Shown: piece by piece, positions 1 to 7,007 of the stretch
Position numbering within the stretch: position 1 is the stretch's first letter
Layout: each line of letters begins with the position of its first letter
Source of the DNA: an uncultured Eggerthellaceae bacterium
Lineage (GTDB): Bacteria; Actinomycetota; Coriobacteriia; Coriobacteriales; Eggerthellaceae
Direction of reading: 5' to 3'
Assembly (NCBI GenBank): GCA_947626665.1
Contig: CANQTB010000003.1
Location: 1 to 33,045 of the forward strand
Length of the DNA: 33,045 nt
Position numbers and translations under genes: made by a program
Notes under the pieces: model-generated
The model's database searches: none
Told to the model about the DNA's origin: nothing
Seen by the model: the letters and a program-made list of their open reading frames with translations, nothing else

Positions 1-43
1 CAGTTTTCAAGACTGCCGCCTTCGACCACTCGGCCATTCCTCC
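1..43 (-). tRNA. tRNA-Ser(UGA), 5' part only
   Basis: Read on the minus strand, this stretch starts GGAGGAA-TG-GCCGAGTGG, the acceptor strand and D-arm typical of serine tRNAs. It runs into an anticodon arm with loop CTTGAAA, giving anticodon TGA. The window edge cuts the gene right after the anticodon stem, so the variable arm, T-arm and 3' end are missing. The start was set by placing the two-base TG linker after a seven-base acceptor strand. The gene is divergent from the tRNA adenosine deaminase gene. Confidence 0.9.
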
Positions 44-55
44 GCTTTTCATTCG

Positions 56-76
56 TCTGACAAACGTGCTGTCAGA
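56..76. repeat. 7-bp perfect inverted repeat between tRNA-Ser and tadA
   Basis: TCTGACA and TGTCAGA are perfect complements separated by seven bases. The element lies 12 bp upstream of the tRNA-Ser 5' end and ends 22 bp before the tadA -10 box. Neither side has a T-run, so it is not an intrinsic terminator. It could be an operator or a shared structural element of the divergent promoter region; the function is unknown. Confidence 0.5.
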
Positions 77-98
77 AAGGTGCTTCGTAAAGATACCA

Positions 99-104
99 TA
101 TAAT
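99..104 (+). promoter_or_regulatory. -10 box of tadA, implying a leaderless transcript
   Basis: A consensus TATAAT ends seven bases before the ATG at 111. With the usual 6-8 base distance from -10 to start site, transcription would begin at or within a base or so of the A of the start codon. No Shine-Dalgarno sequence precedes that ATG. The -35 region (about 76-81, AAAGGT) is a poor match. Confidence 0.5.
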
Positions 105-110
105 AGCCCC

Positions 111-599
111 ATGACGGATGAAGATTGCATACGGCTTGCACTTGAAGAAGCACGCTTTGCCGGTGAAAAGGGCGAGGTGCCGATAGGCGCAGTTGTCGTT
201 TACGAGCCCATCGACCCTGCGACACGGCGCTCTCTCGCAAAACCCACCATCATCGCACGGGCTCACAACCTGCGGGAAACTCTTCGCGATCCCTCGGCAC
301 ATGCCGAGTTTCTGGCAATTCAGGAGGCGTCGAGAAAGCTCGATCGCTGGCGCCTGTCGGATTGCACGGTGTATGTGACGCTTGAGCCGTGCCTCATGTG
401 TGCAGGGCTCATGTATCAGGCACGCATCCGCCGCTGCGTGTATGGGGCGCACGATCCGAAGGCCGGAGCGCTCGGCTCACTCTACGCGATTCATACAGAT
501 TCGCGACTGAATCATCGTTTCGAGGTAACCGATGGTATTCTAGAGGGAGAGTGCGCTGAGATACTGCACAGGTTTTTCGAGAATAAGAGGAAGCGATGA
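111..599 (+). CDS. tadA: tRNA-specific adenosine deaminase
   Basis: This enzyme deaminates the wobble adenosine of tRNA-Arg(ACG) to inosine in the cytoplasm. The 162-residue protein has the zinc-deaminase signature in order: HAE (zinc-binding His and proton-shuttle Glu) in SAHAEFLAI, then EPCLMCAG with the two zinc cysteines, then the typical YGAHDPKAGALGS stretch. The segment before the HAE motif, around YEPIDPATRRSLAKP, is longer than in the E. coli enzyme. The ORF track opens at 66, but the family homology starts at MTDEDC, so ATG 111 is chosen. That ATG has no ribosome binding site and sits where transcription is predicted to start. The stop overlaps the ispE start (ATGA), so the two are probably translationally coupled. 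This is not the Tad pilus ATPase of the same name. Confidence 0.93.
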   Translation: MTDEDCIRLALEEARFAGEKGEVPIGAVVVYEPIDPATRRSLAKPTIIARAHNLRETLRDPSAHAEFLAIQEASRKLDRWRLSDCTVYVTLEPCLMCAGLMYQARIRRCVYGAHDPKAGALGSLYAIHTDSRLNHRFEVTDGILEGECAEILHRFFENKRKR

Positions 600-1789
600 C
601 GCTGCATACGAGCAATACCGACATGATATCGGCGGCTCGCCATGCGCAGTGGAACCAAGAAGACGCATGGGGCCCCGATGTTTTGAAGGCCGTATCCCCC
701 GCGAAGGTAAACCTTTTCCTCGCTGTAGGAGATAAGCGTACGGATGGGTTCCACGATGTGACCACGATTATGCATGCGTTGGCCCTGCACGATGTGCTTT
801 ATTTTGCCGCGGTACCGCTTTCGGAAGAAGCCTTCGAGGCGGCGCAGGGAAATCCTCAAGCGGTGTTTGTGGGGCCGCGGGAAAACCTCCTCGTCACGCT
901 TGATGTTGCCGAGCTCGGAGGCATTGTTCCCCGCGAGATCCCGCTGCGGGAAAACCTCATCGTGGAAGCCATCGACGCATTGGCACACGCGGTCTCCTAT
1001 GAAAACAGAGAACGAATTTTTCTTCGCTTGGAAAAGGCGATTCCCTATGAGGCGGGCTTGGGTGGAGGCTCGTCCAATGCGGCGGCAGCGCTCGCTTGCG
1101 CCGCTACTACCTGGGGGTTTGATCCTCTCGGTCAGAAAACTCACGATGTGGCCATCTCGCTTGGAAGCGACGTTGCATTTTTCCTTCATGGGGGCTGCGC
1201 GCTCTTCGATGGGCGCGGTGAGCATTTCGTCCATGAGCTTGAATCGAGCCGCGCGCCCGTCGTATTGGTGACCCCTCCGATGGGCGTGTCGACCAAAGAC
1301 GCCTACGCACGCTTCGACGAACAAGGCGAAAAGGTCGATGATGAGGCCATCGAGCAGGCGACGTGGGCCACGAAAGCGGATGAGGTTCATCTCGCTAACA
1401 ATCTGGTGCCTGCAGCCGAGGCGCTGCTCCCCGAACTCAAAGATATTGCCTCATGGCTTGCCTCGTGCCCGGGAGTTCAGGAGGTGCTCCTTTCCGGAAG
1501 CGGTTCGACGACGTTTGCGAAGACGACGGATTTCACGGCGGCGATGAACGCGGTCGCCGAGGCGAACAAGCGAGGATACTGGGCACGGGCAACAACATTC
1601 AGCTCGCTACATGCGGCGGTGATGCCCCAGGAGAAAAAGAAGTTCCCGCACGTACCGCACGCCTCGGAGGCGAACGCCTCGGGTCCGCATGCTTCGGACC
1701 CACATGCTTCGGACCCACATGCTTCGGATCCGCATGTTTCGGGCGCTTCCTCCTCCATGCAAGGTTCCCAGACGACATCAGCAAGGTGA
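596..1789 (+). CDS. ispE: 4-diphosphocytidyl-2-C-methyl-D-erythritol kinase with repeat tail
   Basis: IspE phosphorylates CDP-methylerythritol using ATP in the MEP isoprenoid pathway. It is a GHMP-family kinase: SPAKVNLFL near residue 34, the glycine-rich ATP loop GLGGGSSNAAAAL near 155-167, GSDVAFFLHGG after it, and SGSGST near 300. The start ATG overlaps the tadA stop and follows AGAGGAAG. At 397 residues it is much longer than the usual 280-310. The extra length is a C-terminal tail from about residue 340 containing a five-residue repeat (ASDPH) encoded by a 15-bp tandem repeat. The tail is absent from the known catalytic fold and is probably disordered. The next gene's ribosome binding site overlaps the stop codon. 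Confidence 0.93.
   Translation: MTLHTSNTDMISAARHAQWNQEDAWGPDVLKAVSPAKVNLFLAVGDKRTDGFHDVTTIMHALALHDVLYFAAVPLSEEAFEAAQGNPQAVFVGPRENLLVTLDVAELGGIVPREIPLRENLIVEAIDALAHAVSYENRERIFLRLEKAIPYEAGLGGGSSNAAAALACAATTWGFDPLGQKTHDVAISLGSDVAFFLHGGCALFDGRGEHFVHELESSRAPVVLVTPPMGVSTKDAYARFDEQGEKVDDEAIEQATWATKADEVHLANNLVPAAEALLPELKDIASWLASCPGVQEVLLSGSGSTTFAKTTDFTAAMNAVAEANKRGYWARATTFSSLHAAVMPQEKKKFPHVPHASEANASGPHASDPHASDPHASDPHVSGASSSMQGSQTTSAR
1676..1735 (+). repeat. 15-bp tandem repeat (4 copies) in the ispE tail
   Basis: Four consecutive units related to GCTTCGGACCCACAT occupy this stretch. The two central copies are identical and the outer two carry a few substitutions. Each unit encodes AS(G/D)PH. The unit is a multiple of three, so gain or loss of copies would not disturb the frame. 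Confidence 0.9.
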
Positions 1790-1795
1790 TAGACA

Positions 1796-2176
1796 ATGGG
1801 TTTGCTCGCACGGCTTGGCCGCATGGTGCCGATGATCATCGTTCTCGCGATCCTCGCGATCGTGATCTATTTCGTCGTGCAATGGAAATCGTCACCCTCG
1901 CGCGCCAAGGAGATCCTCATCAAGGTCTTCACGTGGATCACCATCGCGATCTCCATCTTCTTCGGCATCGTGACGCTGTATGCGTGGGCGGAAGGCAACA
2001 TGGCCGTGCTCGATCTTTCCGTGAGCTGTTTGATCGTCACCCTCGTGGCGCTCGGTATCACCCGTTGGTGCAACCATGTGTTTCTCAAGCACAATCCTCA
2101 TTACAAATCGAAGCGCAACGTGAAGGCGAAAACCAAGCGCCGCTTTCCATGGTCGAATATCCCGTGGTCAAAATAG
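1796..2176 (+). CDS. small membrane protein of unknown function
   Basis: I do not recognise this 126-residue protein. It has about three hydrophobic segments: MIIVLAILAIVIYFVV near residues 13-28, WITIAISIFFGIVTLYAW near 46-64, and VLDLSVSCLIVTLVALGI near 70-88. A strongly basic C-terminal tail (KSKRNVKAKTKRR) follows, predicted to be cytoplasmic. ATG 1796 is preceded by AAGGTG, which overlaps the ispE stop, so it is probably the last gene of the tadA-ispE operon. It converges on the acyltransferase gene with only six bases between the stop codons, and no terminator is visible there. Confidence 0.75.
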   Translation: MGLLARLGRMVPMIIVLAILAIVIYFVVQWKSSPSRAKEILIKVFTWITIAISIFFGIVTLYAWAEGNMAVLDLSVSCLIVTLVALGITRWCNHVFLKHNPHYKSKRNVKAKTKRRFPWSNIPWSK

Positions 2177-2182
2177 CGCGGA

Positions 2183-4291
2183 TTACGCGAGGGCGGCAGC
2201 TTCGGCGCGATAGCTTCTCAACACCTCTTCAAGAAGGCTCACGAACCCTTGGGTTCCCGTTTGATTCAAGTGCGTGCCGTCGCTTTCAAACCAATCGCTG
2301 TGGTCGGCGGTCAGGTTGTACCAATCCACTAAGAAGACGTCGTCCCGATCAGACGCGATCTGCTCGATAAGGCGGTTGTTGTTGTAGTTGCTGATCCCGG
2401 GAGTGCGGATGTTCATGACGAAAATCGGAATGTTCTCGGGAACCTCGGCAAGCAGGGCGTTGTATTGCTGAAGATAGTCCTCATCGGTGGTGACAACGTT
2501 GGCGCCAAGGGAAATGACGACGACATCGCCCTCCCAGCCTTCGTCTATCCATGTTCTGAGGGCATCGGTTCCCTCGATGATGTTACGGTTGGAAACGGAA
2601 TCTTCGAAGCTTTGGGTGAAATGAGAGAGGAATTCCTCCTTCGCCTCGCGTGTAACGGAATCACCGATCAAAAGAATGCGCCAATCCTTTGGCTCGGCCG
2701 GCAAGCTCGCCAGATATGCCCTAGCAGATTCGGAGACAAGGGGAGACGGGACGAAATTGCCGTTTTCGGCATTTCCGGCGTCTTCGTTCGCGTTGGGCGC
2801 TTCGCTGTTCGCGTTCCCGGTCTGGTCTGCTTGCTGTCCCTCGTACGGCTGGTCATTCGCTTGCTGTGCAAGTGCCTGCGATGGATCGATGATGTCGTTC
2901 TCGTTGTAGTTTGCGCCATTTTGCACGGCGCTTGTCGGGGGCACGACAATCGCGGCGATGATTGCGGCAGCAAAGAGGCAGGCCGCGCTTCCGAAATACC
3001 GCTGATGGCGTTCGAGCAGCATGCCGACCGTTGCCCTATGCGAGCTGATAGAGGCAAGCGTTTTGCGGATGGCGCCTTTGCGGATCGGATTCTCGACGAA
3101 GTGGTACGAGAATTCCGTGACGGCGAGGATGACAGCCACCTGAAGGACATACACCCACCAGGGCTTTTCGGCAAAGTCGGTCGGCGGGTTCATGAGCAGC
3201 AAGAGGGGATAGTGCCATAGGTAGAGGCCGTACGAGCGCTCGCCGATCCAAACGAGCGGGGCGAGGGCGAAGATTTTCGCGAGGATTCCCCTGCTGTTCA
3301 CGAGGGCGATGATGATTATCGCCGTGAGGAGCGAAAGGCCGAAGTAACCGCCGCGATAGAGGAACGGCTCGTAAGCGCTTACGGTGAAGATCATGGCGGC
3401 GATGATGCCCAAAGCGATGAAAGCCGCCACCTCGGCAACGACGCGGGCCGATTTCGGGAACGCCTCCGAGCGCACGCGGGCCGCAGGAAGGACGAAGGCG
3501 AGGAATGCGCCGATCAGGAGCGAGAACGCACGGGTGTCGGTGCCATAGTAAACACGGGACGGATCGTCGCCGGGAACATACAGAAGCGCCATGTCGGCGG
3601 CGGAGAGCAAGGCAAGCACGACGATCAGGGCGCAGATGAGCTTCTTGTTCGTCTTTATCTTGAAGAGCAGCAGAAGAAGAACGGGCCAAACGATATAGAA
3701 CTGCTCCTCAATCGAAAGCGACCAAAAATGCGTGACGGGCGAAGGCGATCCGAGGTTTTCGAAATAGCTGACGTCGTGGAAGATCTGCCACCAGTTGTTA
3801 TAGAAGAACAGGCACGAGAGCAGATCTTGCTTGAGTTTGGTCAACATGACGGGCGAGAATATCGCGCACAGGACGATGAGGCATAAGAGCAGGAAGATGA
3901 TCGCCGGCACCAGACGGCGAACGCGCCTGAGCCAGAAGTTCTTCAGGCTCAGATGCGAGGTGGCGTTCCATTCATCGATGATGAGGCCCGTGATCAGATA
4001 GCCCGAAAGCACGAAGAATATCGTTACGCCGAGCAGTCCGCAGGGCGCCCAGACCGTTTTCAAGTGATAGACCACAACGGCGATGACGGCAAACGCGCGA
4101 AGACCATCCAGCGCCGGAATATAGGACGATTTCATCCGAGGCCGCTCATTGAGGAATTCGCTGTCGTCCGAAAGCTGCGCGTGATGGACGGTGACCGGAT
4201 GCGGGCCTTGCGGCGAAAGGATATTGCTCAGCTGATGGATATCGGATTGGTGGACGTAACGGTCGTCATCGTGCCAGTGGGACGATTTCAC
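2183..4291 (-). CDS. OatA-like membrane acyltransferase with SGNH domain
   Basis: The 702-residue protein joins an acyltransferase-3 membrane domain to an extracytoplasmic SGNH esterase-fold domain, the layout of peptidoglycan O-acetyltransferases such as OatA. The membrane domain starts at YIPALDGLRAFAVIAVVVYHL and includes FWSLSIEEQFYIVWP; many hydrophobic helices follow to about residue 460. A low-complexity Asn/Glu/Gln linker leads to the SGNH domain, with the nucleophile motif GDSVT and the late DGTHLNQTG bearing the Asp/His pair. The likely role is acetyl transfer across the membrane to a cell-wall or surface glycan; the acceptor cannot be read from sequence. GTG 4291 was chosen because GGGAAG precedes it at good spacing. 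The alternative Met at 4135 lacks a site but sits right at the start of the conserved domain. Confidence 0.85.
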   Translation of the reverse strand: MKSSHWHDDDRYVHQSDIHQLSNILSPQGPHPVTVHHAQLSDDSEFLNERPRMKSSYIPALDGLRAFAVIAVVVYHLKTVWAPCGLLGVTIFFVLSGYLITGLIIDEWNATSHLSLKNFWLRRVRRLVPAIIFLLLCLIVLCAIFSPVMLTKLKQDLLSCLFFYNNWWQIFHDVSYFENLGSPSPVTHFWSLSIEEQFYIVWPVLLLLLFKIKTNKKLICALIVVLALLSAADMALLYVPGDDPSRVYYGTDTRAFSLLIGAFLAFVLPAARVRSEAFPKSARVVAEVAAFIALGIIAAMIFTVSAYEPFLYRGGYFGLSLLTAIIIIALVNSRGILAKIFALAPLVWIGERSYGLYLWHYPLLLLMNPPTDFAEKPWWVYVLQVAVILAVTEFSYHFVENPIRKGAIRKTLASISSHRATVGMLLERHQRYFGSAACLFAAAIIAAIVVPPTSAVQNGANYNENDIIDPSQALAQQANDQPYEGQQADQTGNANSEAPNANEDAGNAENGNFVPSPLVSESARAYLASLPAEPKDWRILLIGDSVTREAKEEFLSHFTQSFEDSVSNRNIIEGTDALRTWIDEGWEGDVVVISLGANVVTTDEDYLQQYNALLAEVPENIPIFVMNIRTPGISNYNNNRLIEQIASDRDDVFLVDWYNLTADHSDWFESDGTHLNQTGTQGFVSLLEEVLRSYRAEAAALA

Positions 4292-4444
4292 ATGATCACT
4301 TCCCGTGATAGATCGATGCGCATCATGTGTTGAAAATCATCGTGCAATGAAACTTTCCTCAGCCGAGAATCTATGCGGTCTCATTATCGTATTTCGCTAT
4401 TGAAAATGCGAGTATTTTATCGCCATAGTATCGGCTCGGGGCTC

Positions 4445-4450
4445 TATACT
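4445..4450 (+). promoter_or_regulatory. putative -10 box of the PurF-like cluster
   Basis: TATACT lies about 70 bases upstream of the PurF-like start codon at 4520, in the region between two divergent genes. No good -35 box stands at 16-18 bases, so only the -10 is supported. A TTGAAA at 4400-4405 could serve a second, weaker promoter. Confidence 0.35.
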
Positions 4451-4519
4451 TCTTCCAGAGAAAGAGAGAGGGTTTCTCCTTGTGAGGGTGCAACGACGAA
4501 CGAAAGGGGAATGCAAGCA

Positions 4520-5941
4520 ATGGGAGGCTTTTTCGGAGCTACGTCAAAGCGCGATGTTGTGGTAGATGTCTTTTTCGGCACGGATTACCATTCCCATCTC
4601 GGCACGAAATTCGGCGGGATGGCGTTTTGCGACAACGGGAGCTTTTCCCGCGAGATCCATTCCATTGAGAACACGCCGTTCCGCACACGTTTCGAAGCCG
4701 ACCTCAATGGCTTCCATGGAACCTGTGGCTTCGGCTGCATCAGCGATACCGATCCGCAGCCTTTGCTTGTAAGGTCGCACCTCGGCGTTTTCGCCATCAC
4801 GACCGTGAGCGCCATCAACAACGCCAACGAGCTTGTTGAGGAATACTTCACCGAGGGCGGCAAGCAGTTCATGGCGATGGGCTCGGGCGCGGTGAACACG
4901 ACCGAGCTCGTGGCGGGACTTATCAACCAGAAGAACTCGCTGGAAGATGGCATTCGTTTCGCCCAAGAGACGATCAAGGGGTCGCTTACCCTTTTGATCA
5001 TGAAAAGCGACGGCAGCATCATTGCGGCACGCGACCGTATGGGCAGGCTGCCGGTGCTTATTGGAAAAAACGACGACGGCTACTGTGTGGCCTTCGAATC
5101 GTTTGCCTATCATAAGCTCGGCTATATCGACGACTACGAGCTGGGCTCGGGCGAAATTGTGAACGTGACGCCCGAGGGGATCGAGGTGCTTTCACCGGCG
5201 CGCGACGAGATGCGCATCTGCGCCTTCCTCTGGGTGTATTACGGCTATCCCAACTCCAATTACGAGGGCATAAACGTCGAGGTCATGCGCTATAAAAACG
5301 GCGCCATCATGGCGGAGACCGAAATCGCACGCCATATTCTGCCTGAAGTGGATTATGTTGCCGGCGTGCCCGATTCGGGCGTTCCGCATGGCATCGGCTT
5401 CTCGATGCGCTCGGGAATGCCGTTCGGGCGCCCGTTCATCAAATACACCCCCACATGGCCGCGCTCCTTCATGCCAACCGATCAATCGATGCGCAATCGT
5501 GTGGCGAAGATGAAGCTCATCCCCGTGCCCGAGCTGATCGATGGCAAGAAGCTTCTGTTCGTTGACGATTCGATCGTACGTGGAACGCAACTGCGCGAGA
5601 CGGTGGATTTTCTCTATGCGAGCGGCGCGAAGGAAGTGCACATGCGCTCGGCCTGCCCGCCTATCATGTTCAGCTGCAAGTATCTGAGTTTTTCGCGCGG
5701 CAAATCCGACATGGATCTTATCGCACGCCGCGTGGTGGATGAGTTGGAGGGCGAAGAGGGCGCCAGGCACCTTGATGAATACGCTGACGCGACGACCGAG
5801 CGCGGCGGTTGCCTGCTGAAGACCATCTGCGATCAGTTGCGTTTCGACAGTCTGAGCTATCAATCGCTCGATGGCATGCTTGAGGCCATTGGCATCGATC
5901 GCAATCTCATCTGCACATATTGCTGGACGGGAAAGGAATAG
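4520..5941 (+). CDS. PurF-like phosphoribosyltransferase lacking the glutaminase Cys
   Basis: This 473-residue protein is a paralogue of amidophosphoribosyltransferase (PurF), the first enzyme of purine synthesis. The PRPP-binding loop FVDDSIVRGTQ is intact. Four cysteines fall where B. subtilis PurF binds its [4Fe-4S] cluster: RICAF, FSCKY and the terminal CTYC. The N-terminal class II glutaminase domain is present but degenerate. The start reads MGGFFG where active enzymes have a catalytic Cys (MCGI, or ECGVFG after processing). The usual HRG motif is GTK, and the NGN glutamine-binding motif is missing. It therefore should not hydrolyse glutamine. It could use ammonia or another amine, or bind PRPP for another purpose. 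ATG 4520 is preferred over ATG 4511 because AAAGGGGA abuts 4511 but stands nine bases before 4520. The DUF2804 gene follows after four bases. Confidence 0.82.
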   Translation: MGGFFGATSKRDVVVDVFFGTDYHSHLGTKFGGMAFCDNGSFSREIHSIENTPFRTRFEADLNGFHGTCGFGCISDTDPQPLLVRSHLGVFAITTVSAINNANELVEEYFTEGGKQFMAMGSGAVNTTELVAGLINQKNSLEDGIRFAQETIKGSLTLLIMKSDGSIIAARDRMGRLPVLIGKNDDGYCVAFESFAYHKLGYIDDYELGSGEIVNVTPEGIEVLSPARDEMRICAFLWVYYGYPNSNYEGINVEVMRYKNGAIMAETEIARHILPEVDYVAGVPDSGVPHGIGFSMRSGMPFGRPFIKYTPTWPRSFMPTDQSMRNRVAKMKLIPVPELIDGKKLLFVDDSIVRGTQLRETVDFLYASGAKEVHMRSACPPIMFSCKYLSFSRGKSDMDLIARRVVDELEGEEGARHLDEYADATTERGGCLLKTICDQLRFDSLSYQSLDGMLEAIGIDRNLICTYCWTGKE

Positions 5942-5945
5942 CAGG

Positions 5946-6983
5946 ATGGCGGTCAGCACGCGCAACCACGAGGTTATCTCGTCGCAGCCGCTGCTTGACG
6001 CGAAGGGCAACATCGCCGAAGCCGGCTGGGCGCCACGTCAAGTATGGCGCTATGACCGCACGGCCATCAAGGCGCCGTTTTTCCGCATTAAGGAATGGGA
6101 CTACTATATGGTGGTCGGGCAGGGCTTTGCGATCTCTCTGACGCTTTCCGACATCGGCTACATGGGCTTGCAGTCCGTTTCCTTCTTCGACCTGAGCAAG
6201 CACCCGTGGGTGGCGACGAATTTCGTCGTGAATCCACTGCCACGTGGGACGATGGGCCTTCCTCCCGACGATGGCGATCATCATGTGAGCTTTAAGAGCC
6301 CGCGCCTCTTTCTCGATTATGAGAAACGCGGCGACAAGCGCTACCTTGTGTGCGATTTTCCACACTTTTATAAGGGAAAGCATCTCTTTTGCAGCATCGT
6401 GCTTTCCGAACCGCCGCAGGAAAGCGTTGTCGTTGCGACGCCATGGGATGAACCTGCGCATTTCTATTACAACCAGAAGATCAACTGCATGAGGGCGGGC
6501 GGCTTCGTCACCCTGGGTCGCGAGCGCTATACGTTCAATCCGCAAAGCGACTTCGCGACGCTCGATTGGGGGCGTGGCGTATGGACCTACGACAACACGT
6601 GGTTTTGGTCATCGGGAAACGCCGACATAGAAGGGCACCCCTTCGGGTTCAATCTTGGATACGGGTTTGCGAACACCGAAGCGGCGAGCGAAAACGTCAT
6701 CTTCTATGACGGACGTGCACATAAAATCGATGATGTGGAGTTCATCATGCGCAACCCGCGCGATTTCGAGGCTCCGTGGCGATTCACCTCGTCAGACGGG
6801 CGCTTCGAAGGAGATTTCATACCGATCATCGACCGCGTGGGAAAGATCGACGTGGGCTTTGCCTGTACCGATCAGCATCAGGTGTTCGGAAAGCTTTCCG
6901 GCACGGCGGTTCTCGACGATGGGACGAACCTTTCGATGAACGAGATTTGCTGTTTTGTCGAACGCGTTCGCATGAAGTATTGA
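5946..6983 (+). CDS. DUF2804 family protein
   Basis: The 345-residue protein matches the DUF2804 family, whose members look like beta-rich, lipocalin or tocopherol-cyclase-like folds; no biochemical role is established that I know of. Family-like stretches are EWDYYMVVGQGFAISLTLSD near the N-terminus, FATLDWGRGVWTYDNTWFW in the middle and GHPFGFNLGYGF after it. There is no signal peptide or membrane segment, so it should be cytoplasmic. ATG 5946 was chosen over the upstream ORF opening because AAAGGA stands just before it, overlapping the end of the PurF-like gene. The four-base gap makes co-translation with the PurF-like gene very likely. Confidence 0.78.
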   Translation: MAVSTRNHEVISSQPLLDAKGNIAEAGWAPRQVWRYDRTAIKAPFFRIKEWDYYMVVGQGFAISLTLSDIGYMGLQSVSFFDLSKHPWVATNFVVNPLPRGTMGLPPDDGDHHVSFKSPRLFLDYEKRGDKRYLVCDFPHFYKGKHLFCSIVLSEPPQESVVVATPWDEPAHFYYNQKINCMRAGGFVTLGRERYTFNPQSDFATLDWGRGVWTYDNTWFWSSGNADIEGHPFGFNLGYGFANTEAASENVIFYDGRAHKIDDVEFIMRNPRDFEAPWRFTSSDGRFEGDFIPIIDRVGKIDVGFACTDQHQVFGKLSGTAVLDDGTNLSMNEICCFVERVRMKY

Positions 6984-7007
6984 CGGACTGGCTCGAGAGG
7001 AGACACG

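Noticed and set aside
512-1390. 292-residue minus-strand ORF opposite tadA/ispE
   Set aside because: Fully antisense to two well-supported genes, without motifs or a ribosome binding site.
1453-2370. 305-residue plus-strand ORF across the end of ispE and beyond
   Set aside because: Out of frame with ispE and the small membrane protein, with compositionally odd translation; a shadow of those genes.
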